Source: JALQTD01 sp965657495 (GTDB taxonomy: Bacteria; Bacteroidota; Bacteroidia; Flavobacteriales_D; Sanyastnellaceae). From it: a stretch of 64,000 bases of DNA. Below the pieces are notes generated by a model, which was given only the letters and a program-made list of their open reading frames with translations, did no database searches and was not told where the DNA came from. Shown piece by piece: positions 43,581 through 52,188 of the stretch (positions are counted from its first letter, which is position 1; each line of letters starts with the position of its first letter). Where the stretch lies: NCBI GenBank assembly GCA_965657495.1, contig CBFHPD010000027.1, positions 17,658 to 81,657 on the forward strand, in the 5' to 3' direction. A program made the translations under genes and the position numbers.

Positions 43581-43670
43581 TCAGTCCGGACTTAACCGTT
43601 CCTCAGCACATAGCACGACGCATTGCAATCCAGTCCCACCGGGGCCGGCATACAACACATACAGCAACAT
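43581..43670 (-). CDS. Candidate 29-residue leader peptide upstream of cysM
   Basis: ATG at 43670, stop at 43581. The peptide has hydrophobic start MLLYVLYAGPGG, then LQCVVLCAEERLSPD with Cys at positions 17 and 21. It lies between a promoter-like sequence and the terminator at 43532-43559, the layout of a translation-sensing leader; its Cys codons fit a cysteine operon. GGCCCC inside the ORF repeats the terminator's 5' arm, so alternative pairing is possible. There are only two, non-adjacent, Cys codons, so this is a hypothesis. Confidence 0.35.
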   Translation of the reverse strand: MLLYVLYAGPGGTGLQCVVLCAEERLSPD

Positions 43671-43691
43671 GCGTGATTTGAAATCATATCT

Positions 43692-43722
43692 TAAAGGTAG
43701 CGAGCGGGAAGATGAAAGCCAA
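43692..43722 (-). promoter_or_regulatory. Candidate promoter of the cysM leader
   Basis: Minus-strand TTG (43720-43722), 20 bases, then TACCTTTA (43692-43699), close to the Bacteroidota TTTG-N19-21-TAnnTTTG pattern. It lies just after the rodA stop and about 22 bases before the leader ORF. Confidence 0.4.
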
Positions 43723-43742
43723 GATTTGGCCCATGAAAAAAA

Positions 43743-45065
43743 TTAGCGCAACACTGTAAACCGCTCAGCATCAAGCCGAAGCATGATGAAAATCAGCACG
43801 CTGAAGCCCATCAGCGACGAGCCGCCATAGCTGAAGAATGGCAAGGGGATGCCGATGACGGGGGCGAGGCCGAGCACCATGCCCACGTTGATGAGCACAT
43901 GCATGAACAGCACACTCGCCACGCCGTATCCGTAGACCCGCGTGAAATGCGACCGCTGCCGCTCGGCAAGGAACAGCAGCCGCCACAACAGGAAGAGGTA
44001 AAGCAGGACCACGGCGGCGGAGCCGAGGAAGCCCCATTCTTCGCCCACGGTGCAGAAGATGAAGTCGGTTTCCTGCTCGGGGACGAAGGCGTAGGCTGTC
44101 ATCGGACCATTGAGGAATCCCTTGCCGGAGAGGCCGCCGGAGCCGATCGCGGTCTTGGCGTGGCGGATGTTGTAATCCGCGTCGGGGTTGCCGACGTCGA
44201 TGCCAAACAGCACGTGGATGCGATCGCGTTGGTGCGGTGCGAGCACTTGCTCCATGCCGGTGTGCAGCGCGATGCTGAAGCCGAGCGCGCCGATGAGGGA
44301 AAGGAGGCCCCAGAGCCGGATGCGTTTGCGCGCGCGGGGCAAGCTCGATTGGATGATGAACCAAACCACCGTTCCGCCCCCAGCACCGATCACGCCCCAC
44401 AACACGTACACGCCGGTCGCCGCCCCGATGACGGGATACTGCACCACGGCCGCCCCGGACAGGATGGTTGCCACCGCCACCACCAGGCCCGCGAAGGCCA
44501 CCACGAGCACGTTGCCGCTCAGCCCTTCCCGGTAGAGGGCGAACACGAAGCCGCCGAAGACGAGCACGGTGCCGGCATCGGGCTGGAGCAGGATGAGGCC
44601 GGCCGGCAAGGCGACCACCGCAATGGCTTGCAACCGGGTCTTGAAACTCCGGAGCTTCCCGTCGCCGCGGCTCAGGAGGTAGGCCAACATGAGGGCGGTG
44701 GTGGATTTGGCAAACTCCGAAGGCTGCAAGCTGAAGCTGCCGAAGGCGAACCACGAGCGCGCGCCGCCGATGACCTTGCCCACCGCGAGGACGGCCGCGA
44801 GGACGATGAGCATCGCGAGGTAGCTGAGGATGGACGTGCGGATGAAGAATTCCCCTTCGATGTTGAGCACGAGGAAGGCCAAAACCGCGCACACCGCAAT
44901 CCAAAGCAGCTGCTTCCCATGCTTCCCTTCGAGGGTGAGCCAATCCACCGCTTCCCCGCCGCTGGTCGCGCTGCCGATGTTGAGCCAGCCCAACACGGCC
45001 AGTCCCAAAACGAGGCCGATGGTCACCCAGTCGAGCCGGGAGCGGATGTTCGCGCGGCGGCTCAT
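43743..45065 (-). CDS. rodA: RodA peptidoglycan glycosyltransferase (SEDS family)
   Basis: A 440-residue membrane protein with about ten segments that polymerises lipid II during cell elongation together with PBP2. Motifs: FGSFSLQPSEFAKSTTALML, LIGALGF, a long loop with the conserved acid region near HAKTAIGSGGLSGKGFLNG, and AFVPEQETDFIFCTVGEEWG followed by GIPLPFFSYGGSSLMGF. Longer than E. coli RodA because of an extra hydrophobic segment. ATG 45065 overlaps the mrdA stop (ATGA). Confidence 0.95.
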   Translation of the reverse strand: MSRRANIRSRLDWVTIGLVLGLAVLGWLNIGSATSGGEAVDWLTLEGKHGKQLLWIAVCAVLAFLVLNIEGEFFIRTSILSYLAMLIVLAAVLAVGKVIGGARSWFAFGSFSLQPSEFAKSTTALMLAYLLSRGDGKLRSFKTRLQAIAVVALPAGLILLQPDAGTVLVFGGFVFALYREGLSGNVLVVAFAGLVVAVATILSGAAVVQYPVIGAATGVYVLWGVIGAGGGTVVWFIIQSSLPRARKRIRLWGLLSLIGALGFSIALHTGMEQVLAPHQRDRIHVLFGIDVGNPDADYNIRHAKTAIGSGGLSGKGFLNGPMTAYAFVPEQETDFIFCTVGEEWGFLGSAAVVLLYLFLLWRLLFLAERQRSHFTRVYGYGVASVLFMHVLINVGMVLGLAPVIGIPLPFFSYGGSSLMGFSVLIFIMLRLDAERFTVLR

Positions 45066-46879
45066 GGGGTTTCGGGGAAGGGGTCGTGCGCCGCGAGGAT
45101 GCGGGCCTCGCGATCGGGGTTAGACAAGCTGTCGCCGAGGTAGTGCTCGATGAGCAGGGAGGCAATGGGGGCTGCCCACGATCCGCCCGATCCGGCGTTT
45201 TCCACATAGACGCTGAGGGCGATGGCCGGGGTGTCCCGGGGGGCGAAGGCCATGAAGACGCTGTGCTCGAGGGCGTCGAGGTTTTGGACGGTGCCGGTTT
45301 TGCCGCAGACGGTGATGCCAGGAATGCGGGCGCGCCGGCCGGTCCCGCCCACCCCTTCAACCACCTGCTGCATGGCCGCTACGACGGGCGCAAACAGCTC
45401 CGCATCGACCCCGGTTGCTACGAGGGAATCGATGCCCGTGGGCTTCCCTTTGCCGCCCACGTCGCGGATGGCGTGCGGCGTCCGGTACCAGCCACGGTTG
45501 GCGATGATGGCGGCGAGGTTGGCCATCTGCAAGGGCGTGGTCAACAGCTCGCCTTCGCCGATGGCGATGGAGTAGATGGTCGAATACGCCCAGCTCCGCT
45601 GTCCATAAACGTTGTCGTAGTAGCTGGTGTCCGGCACGAGGCCTTTCCGGATGCCCGGCAGTTGCCCGCCCAAGTCCGTTCCGAAGCCGAAGCGCCGGAT
45701 CCGTTCCGCCCAATGCCCCAACCCGAGCGCCGCATCCTCGAACAGGTTGCTCGACCGCCGGGCTTGCACCATGCGCCGCATCACCTCGTGGAAATACGGG
45801 TTGCACGAGTGCACAATGGCTTGGGACAGGTCGTCGTTGGTGTGCGGTCCGTGGCAGCCGATGATGCTGCGGTCGCACCGGATGCGGGTGGTGGTGCGGA
45901 TGGCGCCTTCATCGAGGGCGATGAGACCTTGCACCATTTTGAAAATCGAACCGGGGCGGTAGGAGGCTTGGACCGCTCGGTTGAACAAGGGCTTGGCGGG
46001 GTTGTGCAGCAGGCTGTCGTAGTTGGCGCCGCGTTTGGGGCCGTGCAGCAGGTCGGGGTGGTAGCTGGGTGCGCTGACGAGGGCGAGGATTTCGCCCGTG
46101 GCGGGTTCGATGGCGACCACGCTGCCCCGCTTGCCTTGCATGAGGCGTTCGGCATAGGCTTGCAGGGATTTGTCCAGCGTCAAGGTCAGGTCCGCTCCGG
46201 GGGTGGCCAAGGTGTCGCGCCGGCCGCCATCGAGGGGCACTTGGTAGTTGTTGCGCACGTCGACAAGGTGGTAGCGCATGCCTTTTTTGCCCCGGAGTTC
46301 GCGCTCGTACAAGGCTTCGAGCCCGGATTTGCCCTTGTAATCGCCCAGCCGGTAGTAGGGGTCTGTGTCCAAATCCTTGGCGCTCGTCTCCCCAAACGAT
46401 CCCACCAATTGCGCCGCCAGCCCCTCCTGGTTCGAACGGATGGCCCGGGTCCGGACCTTCACCCCCGGGAACCGCCACAACTCGCCCGAGATCCGCGCGT
46501 ATTCATCGGCCGGGAGCTGCCGCACAAGGACCGACGGCCGGTAGCTCGCATACGCATCCGCCTTGGCAAAGGCCGCCTCGAGGGCCGCCCGCTCCCAGCC
46601 CAGGAGCGCAGCGAACGCGGCGGTGTCCATGCCTTCTCGGGCGGCCCGCGGGGTGTACAGCAAGTCGTAGCTCGCCCGGTTCGTCACCAGCAGCTCCCCG
46701 TTCCGGTCGTACATCAACCCGCGCGCCGCATCGAGGGTTTCCCGCGATTCCGTGAGCCGCGCGGCGTAATCCGTCCATTCGTCGCTGCCCAATTGCAGCT
46801 GGGCCAACCGCCCGATGAACACGACCGCAATGAAGCCGAAGAGCCCCCCGATGACCCACATGCGTCCCTTGTAGTTCAT
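45062..46879 (-). CDS. mrdA: Penicillin-binding protein 2, elongation transpeptidase
   Basis: A 605-residue class B PBP with one N-terminal membrane segment (~8-25) and a non-catalytic pedestal ~45-240. The transpeptidase domain has Ser311 in YRPGSIFKM (SxxK), HSCNPYFHE (SxN) and CGKTGTVQN (KTG). It crosslinks peptidoglycan with RodA and the Mre scaffold. Start MNYKGRMW at 46879 overlaps the mreD stop (ATGA); longer upstream frames run antisense-like through mreD. Confidence 0.95.
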   Translation of the reverse strand: MNYKGRMWVIGGLFGFIAVVFIGRLAQLQLGSDEWTDYAARLTESRETLDAARGLMYDRNGELLVTNRASYDLLYTPRAAREGMDTAAFAALLGWERAALEAAFAKADAYASYRPSVLVRQLPADEYARISGELWRFPGVKVRTRAIRSNQEGLAAQLVGSFGETSAKDLDTDPYYRLGDYKGKSGLEALYERELRGKKGMRYHLVDVRNNYQVPLDGGRRDTLATPGADLTLTLDKSLQAYAERLMQGKRGSVVAIEPATGEILALVSAPSYHPDLLHGPKRGANYDSLLHNPAKPLFNRAVQASYRPGSIFKMVQGLIALDEGAIRTTTRIRCDRSIIGCHGPHTNDDLSQAIVHSCNPYFHEVMRRMVQARRSSNLFEDAALGLGHWAERIRRFGFGTDLGGQLPGIRKGLVPDTSYYDNVYGQRSWAYSTIYSIAIGEGELLTTPLQMANLAAIIANRGWYRTPHAIRDVGGKGKPTGIDSLVATGVDAELFAPVVAAMQQVVEGVGGTGRRARIPGITVCGKTGTVQNLDALEHSVFMAFAPRDTPAIALSVYVENAGSGGSWAAPIASLLIEHYLGDSLSNPDREARILAAHDPFPETP

Positions 46880-47394
46880 CGCCGCCCCGCATTCCAATTG
46901 AAAACGGTGCGCACGCCGAGCAAAAGGACGGTCGTCAGGGCGGCCGAAGATGCCGATTGGCCCAGTGCTTTCGGAATCAAATCCCACCGGCCCGCTTCCA
47001 CCATGAACAACCACAAAGCATGCACCCAAACGAACAGGAACGTGTACGCCAGCATCCACCCCCAGCCCAATGCCGCAGCATCCGGCCCAGCGTCCACCTC
47101 ATACCCCTCCCGCGGCGCCAACAACCGCGCGATCCACGGTTGCAACATCCCGCTCATCAAGCCCGCCGCAGTGAACAAGCCGCCGCCCAACGTAGACAAA
47201 TCCGTGGCCAGCCCCATCGCACCGCCCAGAAGCAGGTACGCTATCGGACGCCACCGCAAGGGCAGTAAAAACAGGGCGTACAAGTGGAAGAGCGGGGTCA
47301 TCCAACCGTCGAGCAGGACGAGGTGGTGGAACACCCACGTCTGGGCCATCCAAGCCAGCGCGAAGCGGAGCAGGGTGCGCAAGGTGCCTTCCAT
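46876..47394 (-). CDS. mreD: Rod shape-determining protein MreD
   Basis: A 172-residue membrane protein with about five or six hydrophobic segments (FHLYALFLLPLRWRPIAYLL, ALGWGWMLAYTFLFVWVHAL). MreD is poorly conserved; identification rests on topology, length and position between mreC and mrdA. Start at 47394 overlaps the mreC stop by one base (TGATG). Confidence 0.88.
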   Translation of the reverse strand: MEGTLRTLLRFALAWMAQTWVFHHLVLLDGWMTPLFHLYALFLLPLRWRPIAYLLLGGAMGLATDLSTLGGGLFTAAGLMSGMLQPWIARLLAPREGYEVDAGPDAAALGWGWMLAYTFLFVWVHALWLFMVEAGRWDLIPKALGQSASSAALTTVLLLGVRTVFNWNAGRR

Positions 47395-48155
47395 CACGTG
47401 TCGCTTTCGGTGAAGGTGGGCACGGCGGGTACGGCGAGGACTTCCACGTACCGGAGGGTTTGGAAGTTGACGGACCAACGCAAGTGCACCGTGAGGAATT
47501 CGTCGGACGGGTTTTGGGTCACCCGCTGCACCGTTCCGAGGGGGATGTCGGGCGGGAAGATGCCTTGGTAGCCGGTGGTGAACACGGTGTCGCCCACGGC
47601 AATTTGTGCGCTGCGGGCCACGTCGAGCATGCGGCCGGCTTGCGCAGCCGTCCCATCCCAAATCACGCGGCCGATGACGCCTTCCCGCCCTGCGCGCCCG
47701 CTCCACTCGAGTTCGGTGTGCAACAGCGGCAGCCCGAGCGCGTAGTCGCCGCGCACTTCAACGATGCGGCCGACTGCCCCCGCCGCGCAAACCACGGCTT
47801 GTCCCGGGGCGATGCTGTCGGCAGATCCGCGGTTGAGGATGAAGGAGTTCGCCGAGCGGTGCCATGAGATGTGGACCAGTTCCGCCGCGTGCCCCCGGCC
47901 TTCGCCATGCATCAATCGCGCCCGCAACCGGGCGTTCTCCTCCGCGAGTTGCAGGTTGTCCACCTCCAGCTGCCCCAAACGCGCCCATTCCATCAGCTGG
48001 GCATTCCATGCCCCCGACCACCCGAGGCTCCACCGCACCCACACCCCGCGCGGATGGGCGTGCGAGCGAGCGACCCACGCCAACGCGAAGGCCTGCAGCA
48101 CGAGGAACAGGATGAACACGTGGTTCCGTACGAGCAGTAACCAAAGGTTGCGCAT
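47394..48155 (-). CDS. mreC: Rod shape-determining protein MreC
   Basis: A 253-residue periplasmic scaffold protein: N-terminal membrane anchor (VFILFLVLQAFALAWVA, ~13-29), a coiled-coil (~60-85, LQLAEENARLRARL) and a beta-barrel pair with RGSADSIAPGQAVV and GDTVFTTGYQGIFPPDIPLG, the MreC signature region. It links the MreB filament to PBP2. Fifteen bases after mreB. Confidence 0.94.
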   Translation of the reverse strand: MRNLWLLLVRNHVFILFLVLQAFALAWVARSHAHPRGVWVRWSLGWSGAWNAQLMEWARLGQLEVDNLQLAEENARLRARLMHGEGRGHAAELVHISWHRSANSFILNRGSADSIAPGQAVVCAAGAVGRIVEVRGDYALGLPLLHTELEWSGRAGREGVIGRVIWDGTAAQAGRMLDVARSAQIAVGDTVFTTGYQGIFPPDIPLGTVQRVTQNPSDEFLTVHLRWSVNFQTLRYVEVLAVPAVPTFTESDT

Positions 48156-48170
48156 GCTGCGGCGTCGGGA

Positions 48171-49196
48171 TTAGTCGCGCATCAAGAACGTGAATCGATC
48201 GATGTTCTTGAGGGCAATGGCGGTTCCTTTCGCGACGGCGTGCAGCGGGTCTTCGGCGATGTGCACCGGCAGCCGGGTCTTTTGCTTGATCCGCTTGTCG
48301 AGTCCTCGCAAGAGTGCTCCGCCGCCGGCGAGGTAGATGCCCGTCCGGTAGATGTCTGCGGACAATTCGGGCGGTGTTCCCTCGAGGGCGCTGTGGATGG
48401 CCTCTTCGATCTTGCTGATGCTCTTGTCGAGGGCGTCGGCGATTTCGCTGTAGGAGACCAAAATCTCCTTCGGGATGCCCGTCATCAAGTCCCTTCCCCG
48501 CACGGCATAATCCTCCGGCGGGTTGTCCAATTCCTTGGTCGCCGACCCCACCTCAATCTTGATCTGCTCCGCGGTCCGCTCTCCGATGAGGATGTTGTGC
48601 TGGCGCCGCATGTACTCCTCGATGTCGGAAGTGAATTCATCCCCTGCCACCCGGATGTTCTTGTCGGTGACAATGCCGCCCAATGCGATGACCGCGATCT
48701 CCGAGGTGCCCCCTCCGATGTCGATGATCATGTTGCCCATGGGCTCTTCCACGTCGATGCCGATGCCGATGGCCGCGGCCATGGGCTCGTGGATGAGGTA
48801 GACGTCTTTGCCGCCGGCGTGTTCCGCGCTGTCCTTCACCGCCCGCTTCTCCACTTCAGTGATGCCCGAGGGGATGCAAATGACCATCCGGAGCGAAGGG
48901 TGGAAATACCGCCGGGATTTGCTCATCATCTTGATCATCCCTTTGATCATCTCTTCCGCCGCCTGGAAGTCGGCGATGACCCCGTCTTTCAGGGGCCGAA
49001 TCGTCTCGATGTTCCGGTGCGTTTTCCCGTGCATTTGCTGGGCTTTGCGACCGATGGCTACGGTTTTGTTGGTCGTCCGATCTTTCGCCACAATCGACGG
49101 CTCATCCACCACGACCTGATCGTTGTAATAGATGATGGTGTTGGCGGTGCCAAGGTCGATGGCGATCTCTTTGATGAAGAAGTTGAACAGTCCCAT
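48171..49196 (-). CDS. mreB: Rod shape-determining actin homologue MreB
   Basis: A 341-residue cytoplasmic actin-like ATPase forming membrane-bound filaments that guide elongation. Phosphate 1 DLGTANTIIYYNDQ, connect and phosphate 2 IDIGGGTSEIAVIALG, adenosine motif LAGGGALLRGLD. First gene of an uninterrupted mreB-mreC-mreD-mrdA-rodA operon, so the organism is probably rod-shaped or descended from rods. Preceded by a TATCTTTG box. Confidence 0.98.
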   Translation of the reverse strand: MGLFNFFIKEIAIDLGTANTIIYYNDQVVVDEPSIVAKDRTTNKTVAIGRKAQQMHGKTHRNIETIRPLKDGVIADFQAAEEMIKGMIKMMSKSRRYFHPSLRMVICIPSGITEVEKRAVKDSAEHAGGKDVYLIHEPMAAAIGIGIDVEEPMGNMIIDIGGGTSEIAVIALGGIVTDKNIRVAGDEFTSDIEEYMRRQHNILIGERTAEQIKIEVGSATKELDNPPEDYAVRGRDLMTGIPKEILVSYSEIADALDKSISKIEEAIHSALEGTPPELSADIYRTGIYLAGGGALLRGLDKRIKQKTRLPVHIAEDPLHAVAKGTAIALKNIDRFTFLMRD

Positions 49197-49238
49197 TGAG
49201 GTGTCAGTCGGGTGTGCGAATCAGGCTTGCGGTCGGGC

Positions 49239-49246
49239 CAAAGATA
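49239..49246 (-). promoter_or_regulatory. -7 promoter box of the mreB operon
   Basis: Minus-strand TATCTTTG is a full TAnnTTTG match 42 bases before the mreB ATG, giving a leader of roughly 35 bases. Confidence 0.5.
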
Positions 49247-49329
49247 GTGCGAGCAACCGGTCTCCGACCGATTCGTTTCGAACGACTTGACACCGGTTCC
49301 GCAACGCGGATTTCCGCGCGGTATTGCCC

Positions 49330-50868
49330 TCAGTGTTTAAAGTGCCGCACGCCGGTCATGTACATGGCCAAATCGTGGTTGTCGCAGTAATCGATGCTCA
49401 ACTGATCTTTGATCGATCCGCCCGGTTGGATGACCGCAGTGATGCCCGCTTGGTCCGCCAATTCCACGCAATCGGGGAAGGGGAAAAACGCGTCCGAAGC
49501 CATCACCGCACCGTCGAGCGACAGCCCAAAGGCCTCCGCCTTCACCACCGCTTGCTTCAGCGCATCCACGCGCGAGGTCTGCCCGGTGCCACTCGCCACC
49601 AAGGCGCCGTCCTTCGCAAACACGATGGTGTTCGATTTGGTGTGCTTGGCCACTTTCATCGCGAAGACCAAATCCCGCACCTCACCAGCCCCCGCTTCCC
49701 GCTTCGTCACGCACCGGAGCGCTTCCGCTCCCTCCGTCGCATCGTCCACTGCCTGGACCAAAAACCCGTTCAACGCCGTCCGCACCGAATGCTGCGGCAT
49801 GGCGGTCGGTTTGATGCGCAACAAAATCCGGTTCTTCTTCTGCTGCAAAATGGCCAAGGCCGCTTCCGAGAATTCTGGCGCGATCACCACTTCGGAGAAC
49901 AAGTCGGCCATCGCGGCAGCGGTCGCCTCATCAATGGGCCCGTTCGCAATCAAGATTCCGCCGAAGGCAGAAACCGGGTCCGACGCCAAGGCCGTCCGGT
50001 ACGCTTCTTCCATCGTTTCCCGGGTCGCCAAACCGCACGCGTTGTTGTGCTTCAAGATGGCAAACGTCGGCGCATCGCCTTCGAATTCGCGCATGAGCTG
50101 CACCGCGGCATCCACGTCGAGCAGGTTGTTGTATGACAGCGCTTTTCCGTGCAATTGGTCGAACAGGGCGGCGAGGTCGCCGTAGAACCGGCCCGGCTGG
50201 TGCGGGTTTTCTCCGTAGCGCAGGGTTTGGCCATGCAATTCGCTCACATTCAGGGTGTCCAAGGCGTCCAGTCCGGCGTCCTCCGCCATCCACGCATGGA
50301 TGCGCGTGTCGTAGTGAGAACTCACGCGGAACCCGTGGGCCGCCAGCCGCTTGCGGTCCGCGAGCGAGCTCACCCCGTCGCGCTCCTGCAGCAACGCCAG
50401 CAGGTCGGCGTACTGCGCTTGGCTCGGCACCACCACCACGTCCTGGTGGTTCTTCGCGGCCGCGCGGATCAGGGCGATGCCACCGATGTCGATCTTCTCC
50501 ACGATGGCTTCGCGCGCCGCGCCGGAAGCGAGTGTCTCCTCAAACGGGTACAAATCCACGATGACGCAGTCCACGTTCGGCAGCCCGTAGGCCTTCATTT
50601 CTTCCTGGTCACTGGCGAGCCCGCGGCGCCCGAGGATGCCGCCGAACACCTTCGGATGGAGCGTCTTGACGCGCCCGCCGAGGATGGACGGGTAGTCCGT
50701 CAGCGACTCCACCGGCACGACTTCGGCCCCCATCGCTTCGATGGCAGCTTGGGTGCCGCCGGTGGAATAAATGGTCACGCCCAGCCGCTGCATTTCAGCA
50801 ACGATGGGCGCAAGGCCTTCCTTGTTAAACACAGAAATGAGGGCCGATTGGATGCGAACGTCGGACAT
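49330..50868 (-). CDS. purH: Bifunctional AICAR transformylase/IMP cyclohydrolase
   Basis: Catalyses the last two steps of IMP synthesis. A 512-residue protein: the IMP cyclohydrolase domain ~1-195 (SVFNKEGLAPIVAEM, YSTGGTQAAIEA, GGRVKTLHPKVFGGIL) and AICAR transformylase domain ~200-512 (LRYGENPHQPGRFY, KHNNACGLA, DAFFPFPDCVE, QPGGSIKDQ, closing GVRHFKH). Start MSDVRIQSAL at 50868, with a TAGATTTG box 20 bases upstream; a much longer upstream frame is antisense to the permease gene. Confidence 0.97.
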   Translation of the reverse strand: MSDVRIQSALISVFNKEGLAPIVAEMQRLGVTIYSTGGTQAAIEAMGAEVVPVESLTDYPSILGGRVKTLHPKVFGGILGRRGLASDQEEMKAYGLPNVDCVIVDLYPFEETLASGAAREAIVEKIDIGGIALIRAAAKNHQDVVVVPSQAQYADLLALLQERDGVSSLADRKRLAAHGFRVSSHYDTRIHAWMAEDAGLDALDTLNVSELHGQTLRYGENPHQPGRFYGDLAALFDQLHGKALSYNNLLDVDAAVQLMREFEGDAPTFAILKHNNACGLATRETMEEAYRTALASDPVSAFGGILIANGPIDEATAAAMADLFSEVVIAPEFSEAALAILQQKKNRILLRIKPTAMPQHSVRTALNGFLVQAVDDATEGAEALRCVTKREAGAGEVRDLVFAMKVAKHTKSNTIVFAKDGALVASGTGQTSRVDALKQAVVKAEAFGLSLDGAVMASDAFFPFPDCVELADQAGITAVIQPGGSIKDQLSIDYCDNHDLAMYMTGVRHFKH

Positions 50869-50888
50869 GTGGAGTGGATTTGAGCGCG

Positions 50889-50896
50889 CAAATCTA
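50889..50896 (-). promoter_or_regulatory. -7 promoter box of purH
   Basis: Minus-strand TAGATTTG, a full TAnnTTTG match, 20 bases before the purH ATG; divergent from the box at 50930. Confidence 0.45.
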
Positions 50897-50929
50897 CGAT
50901 TTTCCTTCACGCAGCCGAAAGGAAACATG

Positions 50930-50937
50930 TAGCTTTG
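50930..50937 (+). promoter_or_regulatory. -7 promoter box directly before the permease gene
   Basis: TAGCTTTG, a full TAnnTTTG match, ends three bases before ATG 50941; the predicted transcript is leaderless. Confidence 0.5.
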
Positions 50938-50940
50938 GGC

Positions 50941-52188
50941 ATGCTTTGGATGCGCCTGCTTCGGGAGAGTTTCTTGTTCGCTTGGTGGGCGATTTGGGCC
51001 AACAAATTGCGGACCTTCCTTTCGCTCCTCGGGGTGATGGTCGGCATTTTCATGATCTCGGCGGTGTTCACCGTGGTGGACTCGTTGGAGGACAACTTGA
51101 AGGACACGTTCAACATGTTGGACGAGGACGTGATGTTCGTCCAAAAATGGCCATGGGCATCCGGCGGTGAGGACTACCCGTGGTGGAAATACGTCCAACG
51201 CCGCGAGCCCACGGAGCGGGACATGGAGGCCCTTGCCGATCGCTTGACGCTCGCACAAGCCATCACCTACCAGGCGAACGACCGCACGTCCCCCGAGGCC
51301 GGCAACAGCCGGTTCGAAGGCGCCCGCGTGACCTCCGTGACCCACACCTATCCCGACGTCATTTCTTTGAAAATAGCCGACGGCCGCTTCTTCACCGAGG
51401 TGGAAAGCCGGGCCGGCCGACCCTTGGCCCTCATCGGTGCCGAAATCGCGCTCGGCCTGTGGGGCCGTCAAGACGTGGTGGGGGAGGTGTTCACCATCAA
51501 GGGGCTGAAGCTCGAAGTCATCGGGGTATTTGAAAAGGAGGGTGCGTCCATCATCAGCGACGGCATGGACCGGGTCATCATGATGCCCGTGACCTTCGCC
51601 CGCCGCATTTCCGACGTGGACCGCGCGGGAGGCTCCATCCTTGTCAAGGCCGCAGACGGCGTGACAAATGAAGCGCTCAAAGACGAGATCACCCAGCAGT
51701 TTCGGGCGGTGCGGCGCTTGCGTCCGGCGGAGGACAACGATTTCGCCATCAACCAAGTGAACATGCTGTCGTCCATCATCGACGGCATCTTCGCTCAGTT
51801 CGAAATCGGCGGCTGGTTCATTGCCATTTTCGCCATCCTCGTGGGGTGCTTCTCCATTGCGAACATCATGTTCGTGTCCGTGCGGGAACGCACGCGCATC
51901 ATCGGGGTGCAGAAGGCCATCGGTGCGAAAGGCACCTTCATACTGACCCAGTTCCTGTTCGAAGCCGTGGCCTTGTGTTTGTTCGGGGCCGGTTTCGCGC
52001 TCGTGGCCATAGAAGTGCTCATCGCTGTGGTGAACGCCATGGACCTCGGTTTGCAACTGGCGATTCGGCCAGGCCGCATCCTCGTTGCGGTGGGCGTGGC
52101 AGTGTTGTCCGGGTTGATTGCGGGGTTGGCTCCGGCCCAAACCGCAGCGCGCATGGCCCCGGTGGACGCGATGCGCTCCAATGGGTGA
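50941..52188 (+). CDS. MacB-like ABC transporter permease
   Basis: A 415-residue inner-membrane protein with MacB/FtsX topology: one N-terminal segment (LSLLGVMVGIFMISAVFTVV), a large periplasmic MacB_PCD domain (~45-270), and three C-terminal segments with the FtsX motif SVRERTRIIGVQKAIGAK. Such permeases export peptides, lipids or lipoproteins with a separate ATPase, which is not adjacent. Start at ATG 50941, just after a -7 box. Its TGA and the next gene's stop form TGATCA. Confidence 0.9.
   Translation: MLWMRLLRESFLFAWWAIWANKLRTFLSLLGVMVGIFMISAVFTVVDSLEDNLKDTFNMLDEDVMFVQKWPWASGGEDYPWWKYVQRREPTERDMEALADRLTLAQAITYQANDRTSPEAGNSRFEGARVTSVTHTYPDVISLKIADGRFFTEVESRAGRPLALIGAEIALGLWGRQDVVGEVFTIKGLKLEVIGVFEKEGASIISDGMDRVIMMPVTFARRISDVDRAGGSILVKAADGVTNEALKDEITQQFRAVRRLRPAEDNDFAINQVNMLSSIIDGIFAQFEIGGWFIAIFAILVGCFSIANIMFVSVRERTRIIGVQKAIGAKGTFILTQFLFEAVALCLFGAGFALVAIEVLIAVVNAMDLGLQLAIRPGRILVAVGVAVLSGLIAGLAPAQTAARMAPVDAMRSNG

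Noticed and set aside
43669..43746. A 25-codon plus-strand ORF (starting MRDLKSYLKGSERED).
   Set aside because: It lies antisense to the cysM leader and overlaps the rodA end; no promoter or partner supports it.
45086..47413. A 775-codon plus-strand frame opposite mrdA and mreD.
   Set aside because: It is exactly antisense to well-supported genes, lacks any family motif and is a by-product of high G+C. The same applies to long antisense frames at 2710-3699, 9316-10530, 20413-22482 and 24270-25979.
49197..49329. Intergenic stretch between mreB and purH searched for a tRNA or small RNA.
   Set aside because: Beyond the mreB promoter box I see no cloverleaf, strong hairpin or terminator.
50869..52140. 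An apparent 424-residue N-terminal extension of PurH.
   Set aside because: It is antisense to the ABC permease, and PurH starts normally at 50868 just after a promoter box.
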